Positions 7,647-16,599 of a stretch of DNA of 64,000 bases are shown here, piece after piece; within the stretch, counting starts at the first letter, position 1; each line of letters opens with the position of its first letter. The position numbers were made by a program, and so were the translations under genes. The DNA is from Propionibacteriales bacterium (GTDB taxonomy: Bacteria; Actinomycetota; Actinomycetes; Propionibacteriales; Nocardioidaceae), in NCBI GenBank assembly GCA_026392415.1, contig JAPLCC010000059.1:62001-126000 (forward strand), written 5' to 3'. Under the pieces are notes generated by a model. It was not told where the DNA came from and did not search any database. It saw nothing but the letters and a program-made list of their open reading frames with translations.

Positions 7647-8600
7647 TCAGCTCCCGATCGGCAGACCGAACCGGCCCTTCTGGAAGTCCTCGTAGGCCGT
7701 CAGCACTTCCTGCTTGGTGTTCATCACGAACGGCCCCGCCCAGGCGATCGGCTCGCGCAGCGGCTGGCCGCCGACCACGATGACCTCGAGCTTCGGCGAC
7801 CGGCTCTCCTGCTTTCCGTCCGCCGTGATGGTCACGTAGTCGCCCGCTCCCAGGACCGCCGACTGACCCATCCGGATGGGGCGGGCATCGGTCGCGCCGA
7901 CGGTGCCGGAACCACTGAGGACGTAGACCAGCGCGTTGTGGTCGACCGCCCACGGCAGATCCAGTCGGGCGCCGGGCTCGACGGTCGCGTGCACCAGTGC
8001 CATCGGCGTGTACGTCGACCCGGGGCCGGCGTGGCCGTCGACGGAACCGGCGATCACCCGCACGAGCGCGCCGGCGTCGTCACTGGCGAGCAGTGCCACC
8101 TCGCCGGAGCGGATGTCCTGGTAGCGCGGCTCGGTCATCTTGCTCTCGCGCGGCAGGTTCACCCAGAGCTGGATGCCGTGGAACAGACCGCCGGCCTGGA
8201 CGAGCCATTCGGGCGGCGCCTCGATGTGGAGCAGGCCGCCACCGGCGGTCATCCACTGGGTGTCGCCGTTGGTGATCGTGCCGCCACCGCCGTGGCTGTC
8301 CTGGTGGTCGAAGACGCCGTCGATGATGTAGGTGACGGTCTCGAAGCCGCGGTGCGGGTGCCAGGAGGTGCCCTTGGGCTCTCCGGGCGCGTACTCCACC
8401 TCGCCCATCTGGTCCATCATGATGAACGGGTCGAGCTTCGCCATGTCGATGCCGGCGAACGCGCGGCGGACGGGGAAGCCCTCCCCCTCGTAGCCCTGCG
8501 GAGCCGTGGTCACCTCCCACACGGGTCGCGGTTGGTCGCCCAGTCCGGGCTGCTTGAGGCGGGGCAGGACAGTCAGGTCGTCGACGGTGATTGCGGGCAT
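7647..8600 (-). CDS. Pirin family protein
   Basis: Pirins are two-cupin metalloproteins, some with quercetin 2,3-dioxygenase activity. The 317-residue product shows the N-terminal metal site HPHRGFETVTY and LLHIEAP (two His, then His-x-Glu), followed by the C-terminal pirin domain with an LVYVLSGSG cupin strand. The start MPAITVDDL is chosen because GGGAGGT lies nine bases upstream; longer forms from upstream codons are possible. It ends 24 bp before the acylase start, so the two may be cotranscribed. The gene is divergent from the FAD oxidoreductase. Confidence 0.9.
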   Translation of the reverse strand: MPAITVDDLTVLPRLKQPGLGDQPRPVWEVTTAPQGYEGEGFPVRRAFAGIDMAKLDPFIMMDQMGEVEYAPGEPKGTSWHPHRGFETVTYIIDGVFDHQDSHGGGGTITNGDTQWMTAGGGLLHIEAPPEWLVQAGGLFHGIQLWVNLPRESKMTEPRYQDIRSGEVALLASDDAGALVRVIAGSVDGHAGPGSTYTPMALVHATVEPGARLDLPWAVDHNALVYVLSGSGTVGATDARPIRMGQSAVLGAGDYVTITADGKQESRSPKLEVIVVGGQPLREPIAWAGPFVMNTKQEVLTAYEDFQKGRFGLPIGS

Positions 8601-8686
8601 CGGGCCCACCTCCCAGAGGTGTGGTGGTTTGGTAGTTGCCATGTCAACCATAACCCGGACAGAGGTATTCCGCATAGGGTCCAGCC

Positions 8687-10261
8687 ATGTCCCGCTACGA
8701 CATCGTCGTCGTCGGCGCAGGCCACAACGGCCTCACCGCCGCTGCCTACCTCGCCCGTGCCGGGCTCTCCGTCCTGGTGCTCGAGCGGCTCGGGCACGTC
8801 GGGGGCGCAGCGATCTCGGCGCAGGCGTTCCCGGGCCACCCGACCCGCCTGTCCCGCTACTCCTACCTCGTCTCCCTGCTGCCCGAGCAGATCGCGACGG
8901 ACCTGGGTCTGGACCTGCGACTCGTGAGCCGCCAGACGGCGTCGTACTCCCCCGTCGAGCGGGCCGGTCGCGCCACCGGACTCCTGGTCGAGCGCAACGA
9001 GGGCGCGGCGACGCGGGAATCATTCCGCGCACTCACCGGCAGCGACGACGAGTACGACGCCTGGCGGGCCTTCTACGACGGCGTCGGCGTGCTGGCAGGT
9101 GTCGTGGCACCCACCCTCACCCGGCCACTCGCAAGAGACGCCGAGCTGCGCAGCGCCGTCGACCCCGAGATCTGGAGTGACCTCGTCGAGGAGCCGATCG
9201 GTCGTGCGATCGAGCGCCGGTTCCGCGACGACCTGGTTCGCGGTGTGGTGGCGACCGACGCACTGATCGGAACGTTCGCGTCCGTCCACGACCCGAGCCT
9301 CGTGCAGAACCGGTGCTTCCTCTACCACCTGATCGGCAACGGGACCGGCGAGTGGCGGGTCCCCGTCGGCGGGATGGGCGCCGTCACCGATGCGCTCGCC
9401 CGCGCGGCCGTCACGGCCGGCGCAGAAATGATCACCGGCGCCGGAGTCAGCTCGATCCGTCCCGGCGCGGGCCCGGGTGGTGGCACCGAGGTGCGCTGGC
9501 ACGACGGCACCACCGAGCACGTCGCCGAGGCCGGCCAGGTGCTCGCCAACGTCGCCCCCTGGGTGCTGCGCATCCTGCTCGGCGAGGACGCCGACGCGGC
9601 CACCAAGCCCGAGGGCGCGCAACTCAAGGTCAATCTCCTGCTGTCCCGACTGCCGCGGCTCCGCTCCGGAGTCGATGCGCGGGTCGCGTTCTCCGGGACG
9701 CTGCATCTCGCCGAGGGGTACGCCGAACTGGAAGCGGCCTGGGCGGCTGCTGCGAACGGAGCCCTGCCCGATCCGTTGCCCGGGGAGGTCTACTGTCACT
9801 CCCTCACCGATCCCTCGATCCTCGGCGACGTGCCGGCAGGAACGCACACACTGACCTATTTCGGCCTGCACACGCCGGCGTCACTCTTCGACGCCGACCC
9901 CGCCGCCACCCGGGCCGAGGCCGTGCGCCGGGCCCTCGCGTCGCTGGATGCCGTGCTGGAGGAGCCGATCGAGTCGGTCCTGCTGCGCACCCCGGACGGC
10001 CAGCCGTGCATCGAGGCGAAGATTCCCCAGGACATCGAGGCGGACCTGGCCATGCCCGGCGGTCACATCTTCCACGGCGACCTGGACTGGCCCTGGGCAC
10101 CGCACCGTGCCCGACTCGAGACCCCCGCCGAACGCTGGGGCGTCCAGACGTCGTACGACGGGGTCCTGCTGTGCGGCGCCGGCGCCCGCCGGGGCGGCGC
10201 GGTGAGCGGCCTCGGCGGCCACAACGCGGCGCACGCCGTGCTGGAGATGCGTGGCAACTGA
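8687..10261 (+). CDS. Phytoene-desaturase-like FAD oxidoreductase
   Basis: The 524-residue flavoprotein begins with the FAD-binding motif VVVGAGHNGLTAAAYLARAG (residues 7-26) followed by the Glu-containing ERLGHVGG. The C-terminus has a typical GGAVSGLGGHNAA FAD contact. The layout matches the CrtI/PYROXD2 branch of the amine-oxidase superfamily. No carotenoid genes are nearby, so a pigment role is not supported; it may oxidise another lipid. It stands alone, followed by tRNA-Lys. Confidence 0.82.
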   Translation: MSRYDIVVVGAGHNGLTAAAYLARAGLSVLVLERLGHVGGAAISAQAFPGHPTRLSRYSYLVSLLPEQIATDLGLDLRLVSRQTASYSPVERAGRATGLLVERNEGAATRESFRALTGSDDEYDAWRAFYDGVGVLAGVVAPTLTRPLARDAELRSAVDPEIWSDLVEEPIGRAIERRFRDDLVRGVVATDALIGTFASVHDPSLVQNRCFLYHLIGNGTGEWRVPVGGMGAVTDALARAAVTAGAEMITGAGVSSIRPGAGPGGGTEVRWHDGTTEHVAEAGQVLANVAPWVLRILLGEDADAATKPEGAQLKVNLLLSRLPRLRSGVDARVAFSGTLHLAEGYAELEAAWAAAANGALPDPLPGEVYCHSLTDPSILGDVPAGTHTLTYFGLHTPASLFDADPAATRAEAVRRALASLDAVLEEPIESVLLRTPDGQPCIEAKIPQDIEADLAMPGGHIFHGDLDWPWAPHRARLETPAERWGVQTSYDGVLLCGAGARRGGAVSGLGGHNAAHAVLEMRGN

Positions 10262-10324
10262 AACCCGGCCCGATTTCCCCCGTCCGGCCCTTCGCTGGTA
10301 GCGTTCCCACCTGCTTCACCAGAT

Positions 10325-10400
10325 GCACCCCTAGCTCAATTGGCAGAGCAAGTGACTCTTAATCACTGGGTTCTCGGTTCGAGTCCGAGGGGGTGTACCA
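10325..10400 (+). tRNA. tRNA-Lys (CTT)
   Basis: 76-nt cloverleaf with encoded CCA (10398-10400). Acceptor GCACCCC pairs with GGGGTGT, with one G-T wobble at 1-72. The anticodon stem AGTGA/TCACT encloses CTCTTAA with anticodon CTT. Confidence 0.95.
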
Positions 10401-10402
10401 AC

Positions 10403-10436
10403 CACGAAGGTCCGGTCGGCAGACCGGACCTTCGTG
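10403..10436. terminator. Strong hairpin after tRNA-Lys
   Basis: A perfect 15-bp stem (10403-10417 with 10422-10436, beginning CACGAAGG) around a GGCA loop, two bases after the tRNA. It stands between the tRNA and the convergent DoxX-like gene and can serve both. Only a short T run follows. Confidence 0.75.
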
Positions 10437-10442
10437 CATTTC

Positions 10443-10856
10443 TCAGTTGCTCTGCGCATCGCTCCGGGTCCGCCGCCGCAGCAGTCCCCCGCCCCACAGC
10501 GCCCAGAGCACGAGAACGGGCTGGAAGAACAGCCTCAGGAACCGCGCACGGTCGGTGTCGAGTCCGAACGCGTCGGTGCCTTCGACGTACTGGGCGATGT
10601 TGCCGGGGAAGATCGCGAGGAAGAAGGCGGCCAGCAGGCAGCCGATGAGCCGGCGGTGCTGCGGCAGGGCGACGAACGCCACGCCGAGACCGATCTCGAC
10701 GATGCCCGAGGCGACCACGACGACGTCGGCCCCGATCGGGAACCAGTCGGGCACCTGCGCCCGGAACTCCTCGCGACTCACGGTCAGGTGGGCGGTCCCT
10801 GCCGCGGCCATCGCGGCACCGAGGGCAAGGCGGGCAACGTGCTGGAGCAGGGTCAC
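10443..10856 (-). CDS. DoxX-like small membrane protein
   Basis: The 137-residue protein from a GTG start has four predicted membrane helices (around residues 5-22, 43-63, 70-88 and 108-128) and ends with a basic tail. The pattern, including an early ALGAAMAAAGTAHL helix, matches DoxX-like proteins of unknown function. Longer open sequence in front is a shadow of the divergent GAF-ANTAR gene. It lacks the cysteines of the MauE-like protein at 4.1 kb. Confidence 0.7.
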   Translation of the reverse strand: MTLLQHVARLALGAAMAAAGTAHLTVSREEFRAQVPDWFPIGADVVVVASGIVEIGLGVAFVALPQHRRLIGCLLAAFFLAIFPGNIAQYVEGTDAFGLDTDRARFLRLFFQPVLVLWALWGGGLLRRRTRSDAQSN

Positions 10857-10940
10857 GTCCTGGACCCTAGCCCCGTGGCCGGTATGCAGCAGGTCTTGAG
10901 GGGTACCGACTCGTGGAACCTTGGACCAAGGAGGTGCACC

Positions 10941-11657
10941 GTGACCGTCGACCACGAGGTCGCCGCTGCCCTGACGGAGGCGGCCCAGGCCATCCATCGC
11001 CCGCGATCGGTCGAGGAGACGCTCGACGCGATCGTCCGCGCCGCCCAGCAGACCGTGCCCGGTTTCGAACACGTCGGCGTCTCGATCACACGCACCAACC
11101 GGGAGATCGAGACCCGGGCCGGGACCGGCCCACTGGTGTGGGAGGTCGATGCCCTGCAGTACGGGCTCGACCAGGGGCCCTGCTACGACGCGATCCGCCA
11201 TGGCGGGATCACCATCATGGACGACGTCGCGAGCGAGACCCGGTGGCCCGAGTACGTCGCAGCGGTCGCCGACCTCGGCCTGCGCGCCCAGATGGGGCTC
11301 CAGTTGTACGACGACCAGGGCACCCTCGGCGGTCTCAACTTCTACTCGCGGCGCCCGGGGATCGACCGGGACGCAGTCCAGCTCGCCGAGCTCTTCGCCT
11401 CGCATGCAGCCATCGCACTCGGTCGGGCACGCCACGAACACCAACTGCAGGAATCGGTGTCGTCGCGCCAGGCGATCGGCACCGCCGTCGGCATCGTGAT
11501 GGAGCGCTACGGGATCGCCGAGGACCGGGCCTTCCAGTTCCTCGTCAGGGCCTCGTCGACGAGCAACATCAAGCTGCGCGTGATCGCCGAAGAACTCGTC
11601 GCCACGGCCAACGAGAGGTTCGCCAGGACCGCGGACGGGCTGATCGAACCGGCCTAG
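10941..11657 (+). CDS. GAF and ANTAR domain protein
   Basis: The 238-residue protein starts at GTG after a strong AAGGAGGT site. Residues about 20-165 form a GAF sensor domain (ends LFASHAAIALGRARHEH) and residues about 172-228 an ANTAR RNA-binding domain (SRQAIGTAVGIVMERYGI, then AFQFLVRASS). ANTAR proteins bind paired hexaloop hairpins and prevent transcription termination. The GAF ligand and RNA target are unknown. Its stop overlaps the convergent 54-codon gene by four bases. Confidence 0.88.
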   Translation: MTVDHEVAAALTEAAQAIHRPRSVEETLDAIVRAAQQTVPGFEHVGVSITRTNREIETRAGTGPLVWEVDALQYGLDQGPCYDAIRHGGITIMDDVASETRWPEYVAAVADLGLRAQMGLQLYDDQGTLGGLNFYSRRPGIDRDAVQLAELFASHAAIALGRARHEHQLQESVSSRQAIGTAVGIVMERYGIAEDRAFQFLVRASSTSNIKLRVIAEELVATANERFARTADGLIEPA

Positions 11658-11818
11658 TCGAGGAGCCGGAGGAGTTCCACCGGGACCCACGCGGTCTCGA
11701 TCCGTCCGCGCTTCTCGTAGGTGACCATGAAGCGGCTGCCGTCCTTGCCGGCGCGGAGCACCAGGCCGGTGACGGCACCGTCCTCCAGCTCGACGAGCAC
11801 CTGTGACTGCGGTTGCAC
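11654..11818 (-). CDS. Hypothetical 54-residue protein
   Basis: GTG at 11818 follows AGGAGGTCCC, a strong ribosome site. The short, mostly beta-like sequence (VQPQSQVLVELEDG, then GSRFMVTYEKRGR, ending LLRLLD) has no cysteines and no membrane helix. It resembles small SH3-like or Tudor-like proteins only loosely; no function is assigned. It overlaps the 3' end of the ANTAR gene tail to tail. Confidence 0.55.
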   Translation of the reverse strand: MQPQSQVLVELEDGAVTGLVLRAGKDGSRFMVTYEKRGRIETAWVPVELLRLLD

Positions 11819-11909
11819 GGGACCTCCTGCGAAAGGGTCCCCAAGGACCCTGGCGCAGCCCGCTTCCTGAGCCACTCGCCGCACATACTAGACGGGGCCA
11901 CCGACGCCC

Positions 11910-14633
11910 TCAGTCGTCCGGTGCGACCACCTTCGGCGGCGCGTAGAGCAGACGTTTCTGCTCGGCCTCGATGACCCGTCGAGCGATGTCCGCGTCGGCG
12001 TACTCCGTGGCCTCCGGGGCCGCTGCGGCGATCTCACTGCCCCGCACGAAGTCGTCGAACGCCCGGCGCTTGGTGGCGAGGATCTCCACGATCCTCTCGT
12101 CGACACTGTCCTCGGACAGCAACCGGTGGACCTGGACCGATCGCAGCTGCCCCATCCGATGGGCGCGGGCGATGGCCTGGGCCTCCGTGGTCGGCTTGAG
12201 CTGGGGCTCGCACAGGATGACGACCGACGCCGCCTGGATGTTGAGCCCCACGCCACCGACCGAGATCTGCGCCAGGAGTACGGCCCCTTCCTCAGCAGCC
12301 GAGAACTCGTCGATCACCCGCTGCCGGGTGTCCGCGCCGACGTCTCCGGTCAGCGGCCCGAAGACCGGCTCGACCCTTTCCCCTGTCAGGTGCTCTGCGA
12401 TGGAGCTCAACACGTCGCGGAAGTAGGAGAAGACGACGACGCGGCGACCGTTGTCCTCGGCCTCCTCCACCAGCTCCACCAGGCGCTGGACCTTGGGTGA
12501 GTCGGCACCCTGCAGCAGCGCCGCCCGGCGCATGGCGGCAAAGTTCCCGTCCTGCACCGCCGCCTGGTACGCCCGCTCGTCCGCGGCCGACATCTCCAGC
12601 CACTCCTCGGTCTCGATCAGCTCGGGGAGCTCGGTCAGCACGTCCTCCACGTTGCGTCGCAGGTATGCCGGCGCCACCCGCTGCCGGAACGCACGTGGCG
12701 CGAGCTCGCCACTGTTCTCGACCAGGTCGGGACGCAGGTATCCCAGCAAGGTGCGGAACTCATCGACGCGGTTCTCCATCGGCGTCCCGGTCAGGAAGAT
12801 CGCCCGGTCCGCCTTCGCCACCTGGGCCAGGGTGGCCTCCGCCCGCCAGGTCTCGGGATTCTTGATGTAGTGGGCTTCGTCGACGACCACGCAGTCGAGT
12901 CGGTCGACCTCGCGGGCAAAGGTGTGGTCACGCCAGCCAAGGGTCTCGTAGGTGGTCACCGCGACGCCGCCCGATCGCAGCCACTCGGCGAAGGCGCCGT
13001 CCGCGTCATGACCGTGCACACGATGGACCGGAACCGACGACTTGGCCCCCACCTCCCGCACCCAGTTCGTGACGACGGCAGCCGGACAGACCACGAGGAA
13101 CCGCTGGGCCCCGGTGCTCCAGAGGTGGGCCAGCACGGCGAGCGCCTCGATGGTCTTCCCGAGACCCATCTCGTCGCCGATCACGACACGGCGCTGCACC
13201 AGGGCGAAGCGCGCCGCGAAGGCCTGGTAGGAGCGCAGGGTCACGGCCAGGTCGTCGGTCCGGAGCTCCTGCGCCAGAACCGTGTCCACCAGACCGGCAG
13301 GCAGGTCGCCCGCAGAGTGCTTGTCGACGCCGACGCCGAGGTCGGCGAGGGCCGCATAGAAGTCGGCCGGTCGCCTCAGGAACTCCGCCCACGGGTCGCT
13401 CACCGCGACGGGTTCGCCCCGGTCGGCCAGCTGCGCGGCCACCAGGTCCGCCCGTCGTACGACGGCAGCGATCTCCCGGGCGAGGTCGTCGGCGCGCCAC
13501 GGGCCCAGCGGCAGCACCAGCAGGTCGCAGACGTCGTCGTGCAGCCGGGCACCCAGCGCCCTGAGCTCTGCCGCCCGCTGGAAGTCGTCGCCCGCTCCCC
13601 GGTCGAGTCGGGCCGCGTCCCAGGCCACGAGCGCGGCCACCACCTCGGTCGACTGCGCCGTGGGCGCGTCGGGATCGAGACGCACGGGAGTCTCGTCGTA
13701 CGCGATCTCCTCGAAGGCGCGGGCAGCGTCGAGGAGACCGTCCGCCGTCCGTGGCCCGACGCCGACGATCCTGGTCAGGTCGCTCCGGCGGCCCTCGAGG
13801 ACATGGCCGACGGTGGTGATGCCGGCGTCGCCCAGCAGGTCCAGCCGCAACCGCTCCGTGCTGACGTCACGCAGCTCGGCAATCGTCGCTTCCCGGAGGC
13901 GAGCGCGGACCTCCGGCGCACGCATCGCTCGCACCGCCCGCTGCAACCGCTCCGTCTCCGGTGCCGCGACCGCGACCGCCCGCTGCACGTCCTCCAGGGC
14001 TCGCGGCAGCTCGCCGAAGGCGGCCGCCGGGATCACCGCCGGACCACCCGTGCCGGCAGCACCGTCTCCCACGAGCACGCCCATCCCTTCCACGAGACCG
14101 AGCCGTGGATCGAGGAGATCTCCTGCCGTCGGCTCTGCTGCTCGCTGCTCCGGACCGCGTTCGAGCCGAGCCAGGGTCGTCGCGACCTCGCTCGTGGTGC
14201 CCCACGCGTGCAGGTCCAGGAGATACAGACCATGAGCCGTCGCCGCGGCTCGTCGGCGGCGCGAGCGCAGCAACCGTCGCCAGCTCGTCGCGTCCGGCAC
14301 CGTCGCCACAGCCAGGCCGGCCTGCTCGACCAGCCGGTGCAGCATCGAGGCGTCGGTCGCACTCGCCGCCGTGGCGGCCCGGTTCTCGAGGGCACGGACC
14401 GTGCCGACGACCTGGTCGCGGGTCACCGGGATCACCCACCAGGTGGGCACACCGGCACGGCAGACCCGGACCGGGTCGCGACGCAGTCGGTCGACCAGCT
14501 CTTCGGCCCGGGAATCGGCGAGGCGGCGCCGGTCGCGAATCCGTCGCGCCTGCTCGACCCAGCCCGAGATCACCGGCGCCGCAGCCTTCAACCGGCGGCG
14601 CGCCTGCCTGTCCAGTCCCCCTGCCACGATCAC
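11910..14633 (-). CDS. SNF2-type DEAD/DEAH helicase with helix-hairpin-helix segment
   Basis: The 907-residue protein is the third gene of a WYL-WYL-helicase operon. The N-terminal half is poorly conserved and includes a helix-hairpin-helix-like segment (IVGVGPRTADGLLDAA, about residue 295). The C-terminal half is an SNF2 ATPase: GDEMGLGKTIEAL (Walker A, about 490), DEAHYIKNP (about 583), LTGTPMENR, and the helicase C-terminal HRMGQLRSVQVHRL. It likely moves on duplex DNA using ATP. The GTG at 14633 is chosen because it follows the WYL stop by 7 bases; upstream open sequence is a WYL shadow. Confidence 0.85.
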   Translation of the reverse strand: MIVAGGLDRQARRRLKAAAPVISGWVEQARRIRDRRRLADSRAEELVDRLRRDPVRVCRAGVPTWWVIPVTRDQVVGTVRALENRAATAASATDASMLHRLVEQAGLAVATVPDATSWRRLLRSRRRRAAATAHGLYLLDLHAWGTTSEVATTLARLERGPEQRAAEPTAGDLLDPRLGLVEGMGVLVGDGAAGTGGPAVIPAAAFGELPRALEDVQRAVAVAAPETERLQRAVRAMRAPEVRARLREATIAELRDVSTERLRLDLLGDAGITTVGHVLEGRRSDLTRIVGVGPRTADGLLDAARAFEEIAYDETPVRLDPDAPTAQSTEVVAALVAWDAARLDRGAGDDFQRAAELRALGARLHDDVCDLLVLPLGPWRADDLAREIAAVVRRADLVAAQLADRGEPVAVSDPWAEFLRRPADFYAALADLGVGVDKHSAGDLPAGLVDTVLAQELRTDDLAVTLRSYQAFAARFALVQRRVVIGDEMGLGKTIEALAVLAHLWSTGAQRFLVVCPAAVVTNWVREVGAKSSVPVHRVHGHDADGAFAEWLRSGGVAVTTYETLGWRDHTFAREVDRLDCVVVDEAHYIKNPETWRAEATLAQVAKADRAIFLTGTPMENRVDEFRTLLGYLRPDLVENSGELAPRAFRQRVAPAYLRRNVEDVLTELPELIETEEWLEMSAADERAYQAAVQDGNFAAMRRAALLQGADSPKVQRLVELVEEAEDNGRRVVVFSYFRDVLSSIAEHLTGERVEPVFGPLTGDVGADTRQRVIDEFSAAEEGAVLLAQISVGGVGLNIQAASVVILCEPQLKPTTEAQAIARAHRMGQLRSVQVHRLLSEDSVDERIVEILATKRRAFDDFVRGSEIAAAAPEATEYADADIARRVIEAEQKRLLYAPPKVVAPDD

Positions 14634-14640
14634 CAGTGGA

Positions 14641-15615
14641 TCATGAGTGGTGGAACAGCAGCTCTTCCGCAAGGACGACCGCCGCGCTCTCGAGCTCGCG
14701 AGGGTCCAACACGAACGCCTCGGGCCCGGCCGCCAGCAGGAGCATCCCGACGCGGCGGTCGAGCGGCGGGAGGAGCTCGAGGTCGACGACCACCGACTCC
14801 TCGTCGTCCGACACGTTGGTGACCTTCTCTGCATAGAAGTCGGCGGCCCAGCGAGCGCTCTGCGGCAGCAGCACCCGAACGGTGGTCGTCTCGCGCTGCG
14901 CGGCAAGGCGGTCGGCGAGGTCTGCGGGCATGTCGAACCCGCGGTCCAGGGGCGTCACGGAGCGGATATTGGAGAGCAGGAACGTCCGGATCCGACCGTG
15001 CTCGTCGACCGGTCCCGCGTCGACCTCCCAGCCACGACGGGTCTGCATCAGACGGTAGGGCTCGATCTCGCGCTCGGTCACCCCGTGCTCCCAGGCACGT
15101 GAGTACACGATGCGCACGGCCTGTTGATCGGCCTGTGCCTGCTGCAGCGCGGGCAGCAGGCGGTTCCACGCCCGCACGTCCGGGACGGCCGACGCTTCGC
15201 CGAACATGGTCTCTGCCAGGACGTCGATGGCGCCACCGAGGTCTTCGTCGTCGGGGTTGATGTCGAGCAGCGCGAGGGCCGAGGCATAGACGAGACCGAG
15301 CTCGCCGGCGTCGACGTACTCCACACCGAGATCTGTCGGCTGGTCCGAGAGGAAACGGACGATCTCGGCCTCGTTCGGATCACCGTCGAGGCCGTCGGGG
15401 CCGAGGAACTCCACCACCTCGGGCCGCGCGAGACCGAGCAGCACGGTCGACAGGTCGGCCGTGTAGAACGCCAGCAGGTCCTCGCGCAGCTCTGCGGCGG
15501 GTACGCCGAACTCGGCCGCGAGCGCCTGCAGGGACATGCCGGCCGGCTCCTGGGCGAGGCGCTCGAAGACCTTCGGCAGGCGGGCGATCCGGGCGACGTA
15601 CTTCGGCGCGTTCAT
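14641..15615 (-). CDS. WYL-domain regulator, second of pair (PafC-like)
   Basis: 324 residues: an N-terminal winged helix (LQALAAEFGVPAAELREDL, about 29-47), a central region, then a WYL domain with VRIVYSRAWEHG and EIEPYRLMQTRRGWEVDA (about 195-225) and a C-terminal WCX-like extension. Its ATG overlaps the stop of the first WYL gene (ATGA), as in PafB-PafC pairs, the DNA-damage activators of actinobacteria. Here the next gene is an SNF2 helicase rather than tatA-tatC, so this may be a paralogous pair. The WYL fold can bind nucleic acid or nucleotide ligands. Confidence 0.82.
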   Translation of the reverse strand: MNAPKYVARIARLPKVFERLAQEPAGMSLQALAAEFGVPAAELREDLLAFYTADLSTVLLGLARPEVVEFLGPDGLDGDPNEAEIVRFLSDQPTDLGVEYVDAGELGLVYASALALLDINPDDEDLGGAIDVLAETMFGEASAVPDVRAWNRLLPALQQAQADQQAVRIVYSRAWEHGVTEREIEPYRLMQTRRGWEVDAGPVDEHGRIRTFLLSNIRSVTPLDRGFDMPADLADRLAAQRETTTVRVLLPQSARWAADFYAEKVTNVSDDEESVVVDLELLPPLDRRVGMLLLAAGPEAFVLDPRELESAAVVLAEELLFHHS

Positions 15616-16562
15616 CGCTCGATCCTTGCTGCCTCGGCGAGCCCGGCGATCAGTTCGTCCCGGATCTCCGGGGGTCCGACCACCCGCACCCGTCGGCCGA
15701 GTTCGTTGATGCGCGCGCGGAGCGCGGCCCGGTTCGTGACGCGGTAGGTCAGGTTGACCCCGTCGGCGACGAGCTCGACCGCGTCCGGATGGCCCAGCCA
15801 ACGGCGTACGTCGGGCTCGAAGTCGGCCTCGGCCCAGAGCACCACGTCCACCGGCGGATCGATCTCCCACGTCATCGGGTGCAGGCCCGAGTGCCGCACC
15901 GACGCGAGGGTCGCAGCCGATCCTCGCGCTCCGGCGCGGACGTCGACCATCCGGCCGACCACGAAGGTCTTCACGACCGACTCCGCGAGATCGGCCTCCT
16001 CGACGCCACGGACGTACCAGACGCCGTTCTGGCTGCGGACCGACTCGGGGTGGACCACCCGCGCCGTGCCCTTGTAGCCGAACGTCAGCAGGCAGTGGCC
16101 GCGGACGGCGTCCACCACGAGGCTGAGCGCCTCCGGGACCTCACCGGCCGCAGCCACCTGGGCCGTCGGCGGCGCAGTGATGTCGGAGGGGCGCGAGGAG
16201 TCGGGCAGGCCGAGTCGCCTGACCAGGTCGTCGCGGTTGGCCATGAGTACGGCGCGCCGCAGGGCGGCCTGCTGGCCGGGCGTCAGCTTGACCCGCAGCC
16301 GGTTGTCGACCGTGGTCATCCGGTAGCGCGCGTTCTCCCCGGGCGGGGCGAGGTTCTCGATCTGCCAGCCCTGCCGCTCGAGATGCGCCAGCTCGCGCTT
16401 GAGCTGGTCCATCTTGTAGTCGCCGTCGAAGCCCGCGATCCTCGCAAGCTCCTCGCCGTCGACACCGAGCTTGCTCTTGTGCTGGAGGGCCGCAGCGATC
16501 CGCACCAGGCGCTCCATCGGCCCGCGCTGATCGCGCCCCGGTCGCTTGACACTGTCGGTCAC
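15612..16562 (-). CDS. WYL-domain regulator, first of pair (PafB-like)
   Basis: 316 residues from GTG at 16562; an internal ATG (MERLVRIAAAL, residue 16) is an alternative start. An N-terminal helix-turn-helix (GVDGEELARIAGFDGDYKM) is followed by a WYL domain with LTFGYKG, VHPESVRSQNGVWYVRG and a C-terminal WCX extension. As in PafB, the gene leads a tandem WYL pair. The first gene of the operon usually carries the promoter; none is obvious in the 37 bp to the crotonase gene, so the crotonase transcript may run into it. Confidence 0.82.
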   Translation of the reverse strand: MTDSVKRPGRDQRGPMERLVRIAAALQHKSKLGVDGEELARIAGFDGDYKMDQLKRELAHLERQGWQIENLAPPGENARYRMTTVDNRLRVKLTPGQQAALRRAVLMANRDDLVRRLGLPDSSRPSDITAPPTAQVAAAGEVPEALSLVVDAVRGHCLLTFGYKGTARVVHPESVRSQNGVWYVRGVEEADLAESVVKTFVVGRMVDVRAGARGSAATLASVRHSGLHPMTWEIDPPVDVVLWAEADFEPDVRRWLGHPDAVELVADGVNLTYRVTNRAALRARINELGRRVRVVGPPEIRDELIAGLAEAARIER

Positions 16563-16599
16563 GTCGTCCCTCCCCCGAGCCCCGAGGGCCCTTGCGCTG

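Noticed and set aside
5433-8927. Plus-strand open frame of 1164 codons
   Set aside because: It lies opposite the acylase and pirin genes, is Arg/Gly/Val-rich without domains, and even crosses tRNA-His; it is a mirror of high-GC3 genes.
8687-10261. Carotenoid pathway assignment for the desaturase-like protein
   Set aside because: No phytoene synthase or cyclase is nearby and the family is broad.
12870-14822. Plus-strand open frame of 650 codons opposite the SNF2 helicase
   Set aside because: No motif, Arg/Pro-rich composition, and the minus strand encodes a complete helicase.
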